Assembly: GCA_016201065.1 (NCBI GenBank)
Contig: JACQDL010000056.1
Location: 1 to 64,000, forward strand
Origin: Actinomycetota bacterium
GTDB lineage: Bacteria > Actinomycetota > Actinomycetes > Mycobacteriales > JACQDL01
Length of the DNA stretch: 64,000 bases
Reading direction: 5' to 3'
This document shows, piece after piece, positions 7,491 through 15,779 of the stretch. Position 1 is the stretch's first letter. Each line of letters begins with the position of its first letter. A program made the position numbers and the translations under genes. The notes beneath the pieces were generated by a model that was not told where the DNA came from, ran no database searches, and worked only from the letters and a program-made list of their open reading frames with translations.

Positions 7491-8344
7491 ACGCCGGCAC
7501 CGGGCCGGGGGTGGCGGGGCGGGGGTGGGCGTACGCGGGGGCGGGGCTGGGTGGTGCGGTGAGTATCGCGGCGAACATCGCCCACTCCTACGTGCCCCCG
7601 CCCGCCGATCCGGGCCACCCGCCCGTCGACCCGGAGCAATGGCATCCGCATGCGGGCGCGGTGGTGGGGGCGGTGTTCTGGCCGGTGGCCCTGTTCGTGG
7701 CGGTGGAGATCTTCGCCCGGGTGGTGTGGCCGACCGGGAACCGGTGGGTGGGGTTGCGGTTCCTCGGTTTGCTGCCCGTCGCCGCGGTCGCGGCCGTGGT
7801 CAGTTACCGGCACCTGTCGGGGTTGTTGGCCTTCTACGGGGAGGACGTGTTGACGACCCGCATCGGCCCCCTGGCTGTGGACGGGTTGATGGTGATGGCC
7901 ACCGGTGCCCTGATCGCGACCGGTGCCGGGCGGTCCCTCACGGGCACCGTCGAGACGGGCTCGACGGTCACGGCACCGGCCACCACCCGGACACCCACCG
8001 GACACGCGACCGGTCGCGGTGCGGTCACTGCTGCGGACACCACCCCGGACACGGGGGCGGACACCACCCCGGACACGGGGGCGGACACGACCCGGGCAGG
8101 GTCGCGGACACCCGAGCGGACAACCGGGCGGTCGGGTCGCCGGACAGGTGGTGCGGACACGCCTGCGGCGGTGGCGCGGCTACGTCGCCGGCACCCGGAC
8201 ATGTCCTCATCCGACATCGCTACCCGCCTTGGGGTCTCAGACCGGACGGTCCGCCGTCACCTCGCGGCCCTGACCACACCCACCACCGGCGCCGACAGCA
8301 CAGAGACCGCCAACGCCGAAGCCGACGCGGAGGTGGCGGCATGA
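7487..8344 (+). CDS. SpdB-like membrane protein (DUF2637) with C-terminal HTH
   Basis: The 285-residue protein has four predicted membrane segments in its first half (for example AVVGAVFWPVALFVAVEIFA and FLGLLPVAAVAAVVSY). A Thr/Asp-rich linker with tandem TTPDTGAD repeats follows, then a helix-turn-helix (SSDIATRLGVSDRTVRRHLA). The DUF2637 membrane domain is typical of SpdB-type spread proteins of Streptomyces plasmids and AICEs, which move the element between hyphal compartments with TraB. The GTG start overlaps the previous TGA. The linker repeat is also visible at DNA level as a duplicated 24-bp unit around 8035-8085. The gene lies two genes upstream of traB, the classical spd-tra arrangement. 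Confidence 0.75.
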   Translation: MNAGTGPGVAGRGWAYAGAGLGGAVSIAANIAHSYVPPPADPGHPPVDPEQWHPHAGAVVGAVFWPVALFVAVEIFARVVWPTGNRWVGLRFLGLLPVAAVAAVVSYRHLSGLLAFYGEDVLTTRIGPLAVDGLMVMATGALIATGAGRSLTGTVETGSTVTAPATTRTPTGHATGRGAVTAADTTPDTGADTTPDTGADTTRAGSRTPERTTGRSGRRTGGADTPAAVARLRRRHPDMSSSDIATRLGVSDRTVRRHLAALTTPTTGADSTETANAEADAEVAA

Positions 8345-8547
8345 GCGAGACAGGAGCGACCCCGACGACCACCACGGCGGTGACGGACCCGAGGCAGCGT
8401 GCCCGTGAGGTGTTGGAGCACCTGATCCGGTGGGCGGATGAGGTCACCGCTGATGTTTGCGATGAGGGCGGTACGTGCTGCGAGTACCTGCTTGACCTGC
8501 TGTGTAAGGAGCTGACCGGCCTGGCCTACGACCTGGACTGGCTCTGA
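8341..8547 (+). CDS. Small acidic AICE protein
   Basis: The 68-residue product is acidic with a Cys cluster (DVCDEGGTCCEYLLDLLCKEL) in a helical region. It overlaps the SpdB-like gene by 4 bp (ATGA) and precedes traB by about 100 bp. No family is recognised. Confidence 0.6.
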   Translation: MSETGATPTTTTAVTDPRQRAREVLEHLIRWADEVTADVCDEGGTCCEYLLDLLCKELTGLAYDLDWL

Positions 8548-8648
8548 TTCCGCCCGGAGCGCGGCCCCATGGCCTGAGAAACCGTGGCCGCGCTCCGGTC
8601 CCCTCGCCCGACCCGATGTGACTCGACTCGTTGGAGGTAGCACCCATC

Positions 8649-10880
8649 ATGGCGACCCCGGAAGGGTTCGACCCGCTCGACCCGCGCGACGACACCGACG
8701 CGGTGGCCCCGATGAGGGGGGAGTGGCACCGGGTGCCGTTGCGGCCCCGCCGTGGCGAGCCCACCGCGACCACCGACACTGGCGCGGCTGGTGCGGTCAC
8801 GGTCATCGGTGACGTGACCCCCAGCGCGTCGAGCACGGACGCGACGCATTTCGATGTGCCGTTGGATGAGGACCCGCAACCGGGTGGGCAGCCGGTGGAC
8901 CCGGCCCCGGTGACGGTGGGGGGTCGGCATCCGATCATCCCCTCGGGGTTGCGGGGGTGGGTGAACATCCGCGCCACCACCCGCCACGCCGCGGTGGTGA
9001 CCGCCTACCGGGTCGGGTTCCATGTGGTGCGTGGCCCCTGGTATGCCGCACAAGCCGTGTTCTGGGCCGTGGTGGGTGTGGCCCGGGTGGCCGGGCGACA
9101 GCTGCGGTGGTGGTGGGTCACCGAGCAGTACGGGCTGCGCACCACGGCCGCTGACAGCAATGACCCGCAGATGTGGCTGCGGCTGCACCGGGAGGTGAAA
9201 GCGACCCGCGCGTGGCGGGGGTGGGTCCTCATCGCCGGGCTTGTTTGGCTCGCTGTGGGTGGCCCCCTGCTGTGGGTGAACACCACGACCTGGCAGCACG
9301 CCCTGGTCGCGGTGGTGGTGGTGGGGTGGTTGGCGCACACCGGCCGCCCCGCGGATCGGCCGATCCTCTCCCGTGCGGTGGTCGCGGCCCGGTTCCGGCG
9401 GATCAACGCCGACATCGTGTTGCGCGCCTACTACGCCGCCGGCCTGGGCCGGCCCGACCGCCAACACCAGGAGGTCACGTTCGGGTCGACGATGTCGCGT
9501 GATGGCAGTGGTAGCGGGTCGCAGGTGAGCATCGACCTGCCCTACGGCAAAACCTTCGACGACGCCCGTAACGCCCGTGGGGCGATCGCCTCGGGCCTGG
9601 ATGTGTCGATCAACCAGGTGTTCCTCACCCGCGACCCGAGCAGTCACCGCCGGCACACCCTGTTCGTCGCCGACCGGGACCCCCTCGCGGTCCCCGCCGG
9701 CAAGACACCCCTGTTGGACGGGAAGGTCCGCGACATCTGGAAGCCGGTGCCGTTCGGCCTGGACGAACGCGGCCGGAAGGTGACGTTGCCGCTGATGTGG
9801 ACCTCGGTGCTGATCGGCGCGCAACCACGGAAGGGCAAGACGTTCGCGGCGCGGCTGCTGGCCCTCTACGCCGCCCTGGACCCGTGGGTGCGGGTCATCA
9901 TCGTGGACGGGAAGAACTCCCCCGACTGGCGGAAGTTCGCCCTGGTCGCGCACACGATGGTCTACGGCACCCACCCCGGCCGGGACGGTGACCCCGTGCC
10001 GCTGCTGCTGGAGGCCCTGCGGGGGGTCAAGAAGCACATTCAGGCCGTCAACGAGACCCTGTCGCGGCTGCCGGTGCAGGCGTGCCCGGAGGGGAAGCTG
10101 ACCCGGGACCTGGCCCACGACCCCCGGCACCCGGACCTGCGGGTGTGGCTGCTGGTGATGGAGGAGTTCCAGGTCTACTACGAGCTGGACGACAAGGACG
10201 CCAGCACCGAGATCGCGGAACTGTTGTCGTTCATCATGGCGGTGGGCCCCTCCGCCGGGGTGATCATCCTGTCCAGCTCGCAGAAACCCTCCGGGGTCGG
10301 GGCGGGGCAGAACATCGCCCGGTTGTTCACCCGCTACCGCGACAACCACGCCGCCCGGTTCGCGTTGAAGTGCGGCAACCGGGTCGTGTCCGAGGCGATC
10401 CTCGGCGGTGACGCCTACGCGGAAGGGTTCGACGCCGCGACCCTGCCCGCGGGCAAGGACTACCTGGGTGTCGGGTACCTCTACGGGTTGACTGATGCGA
10501 CCCCCACGGTGCGGACCTACCTGGCTGATCATGAGGACGCGGAGAAGATCCTGCACGCCGCCCGCCGACACCGCCAGACCACCGGCACCCTGTCGGGGAT
10601 GGCCGCCGGGGAAACCACCACCCGCGAGGTGCGCGACGTCCTCGCTGATGTGCGCTCCGTCATCCACGCAGGAGAAACCGGCGTGTCGTGGGCGCGCCTG
10701 GCCGAACGCCTCGTCGAGCAGATCCCCGAGCACTACACGGATGTGACCCCCGCCGCGATCTCCGCGCAACTCCGCGACCTTCGCATACCCAGCGTGAACA
10801 TCAAAGACGCCGGGCAAACCCTCAAGGGCGCGAAAACCCTCGACATCGACACCGCGATCCACCGCCGCGCCAACCCCTGA
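8649..10880 (+). CDS. traB: TraB-like FtsK/SpoIIIE conjugative DNA translocase
   Basis: The 743-residue protein has two membrane segments near residues 191-230, an FtsK/SpoIIIE motor domain with Walker A IGAQPRKGKT (about 389-398) and Walker B VWLLVMEEF (about 499-507), and a C-terminal winged-helix-like region (SWARLAERLVEQ...TPAAISAQLRDLR). This is the architecture of TraB-type translocases of Streptomyces plasmids and AICEs, which move double-stranded DNA between mycelia as a hexamer after binding 8-bp repeats through the winged helix. ATG at 8649 was chosen because GGAGG lies 11 nt upstream. A repeat cluster directly follows the gene (10883-10974), in the usual position of the clt locus that TraB recognises. 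Confidence 0.9.
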   Translation: MATPEGFDPLDPRDDTDAVAPMRGEWHRVPLRPRRGEPTATTDTGAAGAVTVIGDVTPSASSTDATHFDVPLDEDPQPGGQPVDPAPVTVGGRHPIIPSGLRGWVNIRATTRHAAVVTAYRVGFHVVRGPWYAAQAVFWAVVGVARVAGRQLRWWWVTEQYGLRTTAADSNDPQMWLRLHREVKATRAWRGWVLIAGLVWLAVGGPLLWVNTTTWQHALVAVVVVGWLAHTGRPADRPILSRAVVAARFRRINADIVLRAYYAAGLGRPDRQHQEVTFGSTMSRDGSGSGSQVSIDLPYGKTFDDARNARGAIASGLDVSINQVFLTRDPSSHRRHTLFVADRDPLAVPAGKTPLLDGKVRDIWKPVPFGLDERGRKVTLPLMWTSVLIGAQPRKGKTFAARLLALYAALDPWVRVIIVDGKNSPDWRKFALVAHTMVYGTHPGRDGDPVPLLLEALRGVKKHIQAVNETLSRLPVQACPEGKLTRDLAHDPRHPDLRVWLLVMEEFQVYYELDDKDASTEIAELLSFIMAVGPSAGVIILSSSQKPSGVGAGQNIARLFTRYRDNHAARFALKCGNRVVSEAILGGDAYAEGFDAATLPAGKDYLGVGYLYGLTDATPTVRTYLADHEDAEKILHAARRHRQTTGTLSGMAAGETTTREVRDVLADVRSVIHAGETGVSWARLAERLVEQIPEHYTDVTPAAISAQLRDLRIPSVNIKDAGQTLKGAKTLDIDTAIHRRANP

Positions 10881-10882
10881 CC

Positions 10883-10974
10883 GGTAGCGGGTGACCCGCT
10901 ACCGGTAGCGGCACCGCTACCCACCCCCGCTACCACCGCTACCAGCACACAAACCCGCTGGTAGCGGGTAGCGA
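10883..10974. repeat. Cluster of GGTAGCGG octamers, candidate clt transfer locus
   Basis: Seven exact copies of GGTAGCGG or its complement lie at 10883, 10896, 10904, 10914, 10927, 10936 and 10960. An eighth copy at 10967 has one mismatch. Pairs form large inverted repeats: 12-bp arms around one base at 10881-10905, and 11-bp arms joining 10936-10946 to 10957-10967. The cluster starts directly after the traB stop codon and ends before the next gene. TraB proteins of pSVH1/pIJ101 type bind 8-bp repeats (TRS) in the clt locus next to traB. The octamer differs between elements, so GGTAGCGG is inferred to be the specific TRS here. Confidence 0.7.
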
Positions 10975-11016
10975 GGCACGCCCAAAACCCCCCGAAACCT
11001 CTCCGGAAGGCCCCTC

Positions 11017-11304
11017 GTGAGCATCCTGGCCGCTACCGCCACCACCCCGACACCCCACCCACCGGCCCTCGCGTTGATCATCCCCGCACTCCTGATCACA
11101 ATCACGCTCGGTTACCTGCTGGTGTGTTGGGTGCGGCCGTTCACCCCCTGCAAGCGTTGCCACGGCGCCGGCTACCGCCCCAGCCTGCTGGCCCGACACG
11201 AACGCCTGTGCAGGCGCTGCATGGGCACCGGGCACCAGCTGCGGGCCGGCCGCCGCGTCCTGAACTACTTCCGGACCCTCCACGACCACGGCGGGCACCG
11301 ATGA
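11017..11304 (+). CDS. Small membrane protein with two CxxC knuckles
   Basis: The 95-residue product has one hydrophobic segment (IIPALLITITLGYLLVCWV) followed by CKRCHGAGY and CRRCMGTG, two CxxCxGxG-type zinc knuckles like those of DnaJ. GTG at 11017 follows GGAAGG. The gene overlaps the replication gene by 4 bp. It is probably a membrane-anchored accessory protein of replication or transfer; its specific role is unknown. Confidence 0.7.
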   Translation: MSILAATATTPTPHPPALALIIPALLITITLGYLLVCWVRPFTPCKRCHGAGYRPSLLARHERLCRRCMGTGHQLRAGRRVLNYFRTLHDHGGHR

Positions 11305-12620
11305 CCCGCCCGGTCACCGTCACCGAACTCCAACACCGCGCGTGGACGGTGCTCAGTACCGCGGGGCGGCCACTGACCGCACGGGAGGTCGCCGACGCGG
11401 CCAAGATCACCAACGGTGCCGCGCTGGCGTGGCTAACCCACTGGGCCACGCAGGGCCGCGCCCACCGGCTCACCCCCGCGCCGGGCGTCTACGGCCCCTA
11501 CCACATCCCCTACACCACCCGGCCGGCGTCGACACCCGCGACGGCGTCGGTCCCCTCACGTGGCGGGCCGGACACCACCGGCCCGGACAACGGCGACACC
11601 CACAGCACGAAGGACCCTTCGGGGCTCATTCCCCAGGCGCGCCGACGGCGCGCAACCCCCACCCCGGCCACCGGGACCAGCCCCACCATCACCGATCCGG
11701 GGATGAGCAGGGACGGAAGGGCAGAAGGACCGCTGAGGCGGACCATCCCCGGCAGCGGCCTCCGGCCGCGCGACACCCCGATGGCGCACGCCGTGGCGTA
11801 CACCGCGCTCGGGTGGTCGGTGTTCGTCCTGGGCCGCAGCAAGCGGCCCGTCGCGAACTGCGCCGGGTGTGACGTGGCGGGAGGCGACCATGACCGGCAG
11901 GCCTGTTCGTGTCTGACCTGCCACGGGTTCTACGCCGCGACCACCGACCCCGCCCGGGTCGGGTTGATGCTGCGGCGGGTACCCGGTGGGCTGCTCGCGA
12001 TCCGCACCGGCAGCGTCTCCGACCTGTGCGTCATCGACGTCGACCCCCGCAACGGCGGCCACATCGACCACGCCCTGATGACCCCCACCGCGACGGTCGC
12101 GACCGGGGGTGGTGGGTGGCAGCTGTACTACACCCACCCCGGCGGGCGGACCCTACCCGCGCTACCCGACCGCGCGGGCGTGGACGTGAAAGCCAACGGC
12201 GGCTATGTGGTCGCCCCACCCTCCCGGCACCCCCTCACCCGCCGCACCTATGAGTGGGTGGGGGGTCGGGCAGTGACTGAGATGCCCCCCGCGCTGCGGG
12301 AACTCATCACCAGCCCACCACCCGCACCACCGCGCCCCCCAACACACCCGGTCCGCACCCGAAGGGGCGGGGGCATCTCATCCCCACCCGCGCTGCTCGC
12401 CGCGCACATGGACGCCGTCAGGCGCGCACCCGAAGGGCGCCGCCGCGCCACCCTGTACGGCGCCGCCCGGGGTGTGGCCCGCATGGTCGCCGCCGGTGCC
12501 CTCACCCACCCCGACGCCCTGGCCGTCCTCACCGACGCCGGCCGGGCCGCGCAGCAAACCGACCGGGAGACCCGCGCCGCGATCGACGGCGCGTTCCGAG
12601 ACGAAGGAGTCCCCCTGTGA
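11301..12620 (+). CDS. Replication initiator with primase-polymerase (AEP) domain
   Basis: The 439-residue protein has an N-terminal winged-helix region (LTAREVADAAKITNGAALAWL), a low-complexity linker, and a bifunctional DNA primase/polymerase domain from about residue 165. The catalytic acidic pair is D246 and D248 (VIDVDPRNGG). The following glycine-rich motif reads TGGGGWQLYY (268-277), where most prim-pol proteins carry a His after the glycines. The domain is characteristic of RepSA-like and prim-pol replicases of AICEs, which prime replication of the excised circle. It is coupled to the following small gene and to the DUF3631 ATPase, which likely supplies the motor function. The missing His may affect activity. 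Confidence 0.82.
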   Translation: MTRPVTVTELQHRAWTVLSTAGRPLTAREVADAAKITNGAALAWLTHWATQGRAHRLTPAPGVYGPYHIPYTTRPASTPATASVPSRGGPDTTGPDNGDTHSTKDPSGLIPQARRRRATPTPATGTSPTITDPGMSRDGRAEGPLRRTIPGSGLRPRDTPMAHAVAYTALGWSVFVLGRSKRPVANCAGCDVAGGDHDRQACSCLTCHGFYAATTDPARVGLMLRRVPGGLLAIRTGSVSDLCVIDVDPRNGGHIDHALMTPTATVATGGGGWQLYYTHPGGRTLPALPDRAGVDVKANGGYVVAPPSRHPLTRRTYEWVGGRAVTEMPPALRELITSPPPAPPRPPTHPVRTRRGGGISSPPALLAAHMDAVRRAPEGRRRATLYGAARGVARMVAAGALTHPDALAVLTDAGRAAQQTDRETRAAIDGAFRDEGVPL

Positions 12621-12793
12621 CCACCCCGACCATCCCAGCGGCGCGGCTGCCGCTGTCCGGGGCAGCCGACCCGTCGCCTCGGGCCTCGGGCGACGCGTCG
12701 GGCACGGCCGCACACGACGTGTCGAGCCCAGCTGGGCGCGACACCTCGCCCCCGCCGGCACACACGACACCCACCACCGGGAGCGCAGCATGA
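12617..12793 (+). CDS. Small coupled ORF between replication genes
   Basis: A 58-residue frame starts at a GTG overlapping the prim-pol stop codon and ends in an ATGA overlap with the next gene. The product is Pro/Ala/Thr/Ser-rich with no recognisable domain. It may be a real small protein or simply a coupling frame that keeps ribosomes on the message. Confidence 0.4.
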   Translation: MTTPTIPAARLPLSGAADPSPRASGDASGTAAHDVSSPAGRDTSPPPAHTTPTTGSAA

Positions 12794-14181
12794 GCAGCAA
12801 GCCGACCCCGACCCGCCCCGGTGGGGCGGGGGGCATCCCATCACCCACCGACACCACCGCGAACCGGGACGGTGCGCTGATCCTGGACCGGTTGCACGCC
12901 ACCCTGACCCGCTACGTCATCCTGCCGTCGGTGGAGGTCACCGACGCGGTGGTGTTGTGGATCGCCGCGACACACGCGCAACCCGCGTGGGCGCACGCCC
13001 CCCGCCTGGTCATCACCGCCCCGCAGCGCCGCTGCGGGAAGTCTCGACTGTTGGATGTCCTCGAAGCGACCTGCCACCACCCGCTGATCACCGTGAACGC
13101 ATCCCCAGCGGCGGTGTATCGGTCGATCGGCACCGACGACCCGCCAACACTGCTGGTTGATGAGGCCGACACCATCTTCGGTGGGAAGGCCGCCGAGGCA
13201 CACGAGGAACTACGCGGCCTCCTCAACGCGGGACACCAACGGAACCGGCCGGCGATCCGGTACAACGCCGCCGCGAACCGGGTGGAGTCCATCTCCACCT
13301 TCGCGATGGCCGCCCTGGCGGGGATCGGGCGGATGCCCGACACCATCGAAGACCGCGCCGTCATCGTCCCCATGCGCCGCCGCGCCCCCGGGGAAACCGT
13401 CCACCCTTACCGGTGGCGCCGCGACGGCCCCCGACTACGGGGCCTCGCCGAAGACCTCACCGGGTGGTTGCGGACCAACCTGCCCGTACTGGAGGCCACC
13501 GAACCGACCATGCCGGTGGAGGACCGGGCCGCCGACACGTGGGAACCCCTCATCGTCGTGGCGGACCTCGCCGGATCGGACTGGCCGGCCCGCGCCCGCA
13601 CCGCCGCGGTGGTCCTCACCGGGGCCGCGGCCGAGTCCGACGCCCTGTCCCTGTCGACGTTGCTGCTCGCCGACTGCCGGCGCGCGTTCGGCACCGAACC
13701 GGTGTTGTCCACCGAACAACTCCTGACCCGGCTCCGCGACGACCCGGAGGGGCCGTGGGCGGAACTCGGCCCCACCGGGCTGACCGCCCGCCGGTTGGGC
13801 ATCCTGCTCGCCGACTACCGCATCCGCTCCGCGAACGCCCGCTTCCCCGACGGGGCGCAACGCAAGGGATTCACCCGCACCGACTTCACCGACGCCTGGA
13901 CCCGGTACCTCCCCGATGACCCCGAACCGGTTTCGGGCACCGACCCGTCCCACCCGTCCCACCCTCATCAGCCCAGGTCAACGCGGGACGGGTTGATGCC
14001 CTGGGACGGGTCAACCCGTCCCACCACCACAACCCGTCCCAGCCTGACCAGCGGAAATGAGGGTGGGACGGGTGGGACGGGTAGCCGCCAACAACCCGTC
14101 ACCTGCATCCGCTGCCGCCACCCCATGGCCCACGACGACGGCACCCACACCCACCCCGCATGCACCGGCAGCACCGCATGA
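12790..14181 (+). CDS. DUF3631 ATPase, AICE replication partner
   Basis: The 463-residue protein carries a P-loop (APQRRCGKS, residues 77-85) and Walker B (LLVDEAD, 121-127) and the DUF3631 C-terminal region that accompanies prim-pol proteins in actinomycete elements. It is best read as the helicase/ATPase half of the replication module. The last 100 residues are low-complexity (Thr, Ser, Pro, Gly) because the DNA beneath encodes an iteron array, and end in a possible zinc knuckle (CIRCRHPMAHDDGTHTHPAC). The start overlaps the preceding stop codon. The tail appears dictated by the DNA repeats rather than by protein function. Confidence 0.8.
   Translation: MSSKPTPTRPGGAGGIPSPTDTTANRDGALILDRLHATLTRYVILPSVEVTDAVVLWIAATHAQPAWAHAPRLVITAPQRRCGKSRLLDVLEATCHHPLITVNASPAAVYRSIGTDDPPTLLVDEADTIFGGKAAEAHEELRGLLNAGHQRNRPAIRYNAAANRVESISTFAMAALAGIGRMPDTIEDRAVIVPMRRRAPGETVHPYRWRRDGPRLRGLAEDLTGWLRTNLPVLEATEPTMPVEDRAADTWEPLIVVADLAGSDWPARARTAAVVLTGAAAESDALSLSTLLLADCRRAFGTEPVLSTEQLLTRLRDDPEGPWAELGPTGLTARRLGILLADYRIRSANARFPDGAQRKGFTRTDFTDAWTRYLPDDPEPVSGTDPSHPSHPHQPRSTRDGLMPWDGSTRPTTTTRPSLTSGNEGGTGGTGSRQQPVTCIRCRHPMAHDDGTHTHPACTGSTA
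13943..14102. repeat. Iteron array GGGACGGGT, candidate replication origin
   Basis: Eight exact copies of the 9-mer ACCCGTCCC or GGGACGGGT lie at 13943, 13952, 13985, 14003, 14014, 14032, 14065 and 14074. A ninth at 14094 has one mismatch. They are in both orientations, with direct pairs at 13943/13952 and 14065/14074 and an inverted pair at 14003/14014. The array sits inside the 3' end of the DUF3631 gene. Iterons within or beside the initiator genes are typical of origins, so this is inferred to be the origin of the excised element. Confidence 0.6.
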
Positions 14182-14234
14182 CCACCCGCGCCCAGCGCGC
14201 CACCACACCATGCCCGACCCGCGAAGGAGAACCG

Positions 14235-14447
14235 TTGACCACCCCGTTGACCAGCGACCACGGCACGGCTGACCCCATGGCGGGTTTGCCCCTGCTTCTC
14301 GCGGTCCCCGCTGCGGCCCGACTGCTCGGCGTGAGCCGCGCATCGGCCTACCGGCTCGCCGCGTCCGGCGAGCTGCCGAGCCGTCGTCTCGGCGGTCGGG
14401 TCTACGTCGTCACCAGCGCATTGCGATCACTCGTGGAGGCAGCGTGA
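14235..14447 (+). CDS. xis: Excisionase (HTH_17/MerR-like Xis)
   Basis: The 70-residue product contains the excisionase winged HTH (LLAVPAAARLLGVSRASAYRLAASGELPSRRLGGRVYVVTSALRSL). It is expected to bend DNA at the attachment site and push the integrase toward excision. The TTG at 14235 was chosen because GAAGGAG sits 5 nt upstream and gives the usual Xis length. An ATG at 14178 that overlaps the previous stop codon would add 19 residues. The 3' end overlaps the integrase start by 4 bp, the standard xis-int arrangement. Confidence 0.85.
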   Translation: MTTPLTSDHGTADPMAGLPLLLAVPAAARLLGVSRASAYRLAASGELPSRRLGGRVYVVTSALRSLVEAA

Positions 14448-15691
14448 AGGGCAACATCTACCGCCGGGGCGAGTCCTGGACATACCGCTTCGACCTCGAC
14501 CCGGACCCGCTCACCGGCCAGCGGCGGCAGGCCACCAAGGGCGGATTCGGTACCCGCAAGGAAGCCGAGTCCGCCATGCGCGAAGCCATGTCGGCCGCCG
14601 AGCGGGGACGGCACACCAGGCCGTCGCGGCGCACCGTGGCAGACTTCTTGGATGAGTGGCTGAAAGCCCTCAACGGCCGCGTGCGCCCCACGACGTGGAC
14701 CAGCTATCGCGACTACCGCGACGCCTACGTCAACCCCGCGATCGGACACACGGCGTTGCAGGACCTCTCCCCCGTGCGGATCAACCTGCTGTACACCCGC
14801 CTCTTGGCGAACGGCCGGGTGCGCAAGGCGGCGGGCATCCCGGCAGGTCTGGCGCCGAAAACCGTCCGGAACGTGCACGTGATGCTCCGGCGTGCGCTGC
14901 GCGACGCGGTCAAGTGGGGCTACCTCGCCCGCAACCCTGCCGAGGACGCCGAGCCTCCCACCGGCCACGGACGCAAGCGGAAGGTCTGGACGACCGAACA
15001 GCTCCGGGCATTCGTCGAGCACGCCCGCGGTGACCGGTTCTTCGCGCTGTGGCTTCTCGTTGCGACGACCGGGTTGCGGCGGGGCGAATTGGCCGGACTA
15101 CGGGAGGAGGACTTCGACCTCAAAGCGGCCCGCGTCAGCCCAGCTGTACCCCGGGTGGTGGTCGACGGGTACGCCCAGGACTCCGAGCCGAAAACAGCAC
15201 GCGGCTACCGCACGCTCGCGCTGGACCCCGTGACGGCGCACGCCGTCCAAGAACACATCAAGCGTTGGCGCGCCGAACGGCGGGCGGTCGGACACGTCTC
15301 GCCTCTGCTGTTCTGCTGGCCGGACGGGCAACCGGTCCACCCGCAGACGATCACGGATCGGTTCTTCCGTCTGTCCCGGGATGCGGGGTTGCCGGTCATT
15401 CGGCTGCACGATGTTCGCCACAGCTACGCGACGGCGGCGCTCAAGGCCGGCGTTCACCCAAAGATTGTCAGCGAACGGCTGGGGCACGCCTCGGTGGCGT
15501 TCACGCTCCAGACCTACAGCCATGTGATCGAGGGCATGGACGAGGCCGCCGCAGTCGAGATCGCCGCTCACATCCTCGGCACGCCGCCGGCCACCGATGC
15601 GCCGTCGCCGCTCGGCGACCCGGCGGAGACCAGCGACGAGGACGACGACGACGACGACGACGGCACGTCAGGGATGCCGCTCCCGGCCTGA
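14444..15691 (+). CDS. int: Tyrosine site-specific integrase
   Basis: The 415-residue protein has an N-terminal arm-binding region (MKGNIYRRGESWTYRF), a SAM-like core-binding domain (VADFLDEWLKAL...) and the catalytic domain. Catalytic residues are R212 (TGLRRGEL), H322 and R325 (LHDVRH), H348 (ERLGH) and the nucleophile Y358 (LQTYSH). It inserts and, with Xis, excises the element at the tRNA-fMet site only 90 bp downstream. The C-terminus is unusual: an acidic tail with a run of Asp residues (DEDDDDDDDG) absent from most relatives. The GTG start overlaps the xis stop codon. Confidence 0.93.
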   Translation: MKGNIYRRGESWTYRFDLDPDPLTGQRRQATKGGFGTRKEAESAMREAMSAAERGRHTRPSRRTVADFLDEWLKALNGRVRPTTWTSYRDYRDAYVNPAIGHTALQDLSPVRINLLYTRLLANGRVRKAAGIPAGLAPKTVRNVHVMLRRALRDAVKWGYLARNPAEDAEPPTGHGRKRKVWTTEQLRAFVEHARGDRFFALWLLVATTGLRRGELAGLREEDFDLKAARVSPAVPRVVVDGYAQDSEPKTARGYRTLALDPVTAHAVQEHIKRWRAERRAVGHVSPLLFCWPDGQPVHPQTITDRFFRLSRDAGLPVIRLHDVRHSYATAALKAGVHPKIVSERLGHASVAFTLQTYSHVIEGMDEAAAVEIAAHILGTPPATDAPSPLGDPAETSDEDDDDDDDGTSGMPLPA

Positions 15692-15731
15692 CGTGAACAA
15701 ATCCGTGAGCAACGGTGCGGCCTGAGATAGT

Positions 15732-15765
15732 CAGAGGCCCCGTCCCAACCGGGACGGGGCCTCTG
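15732..15765 (-). terminator. Element-borne terminator for the tRNA-fMet gene
   Basis: A perfect 15-bp stem (CAGAGGCCCCGTCCC, 15732-15746, with 15751-15765) closes on the loop AACC. It lies 14 bp beyond the 3' end of the intact minus-strand tRNA gene and just after the integrase. It occupies the same position relative to the tRNA end as the unrelated hairpin at 1698-1736. It is inferred to restore termination of the tRNA after integration and may also terminate int. Confidence 0.75.
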
Positions 15766-15779
15766 ACCTGCACTTTCCG

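Noticed and set aside
8526..10862. Very long minus-strand frame opposite traB
   Set aside because: The plus-strand frame has all FtsK motifs and coherent composition. The antisense frame is a high-GC shadow with no domain.
14178..14234. Earlier ATG for the excisionase
   Set aside because: It is possible because it overlaps the previous stop codon, but it adds a polar segment unlike the family and the TTG at 14235 has a clear GAAGGAG. Kept as an alternative only.
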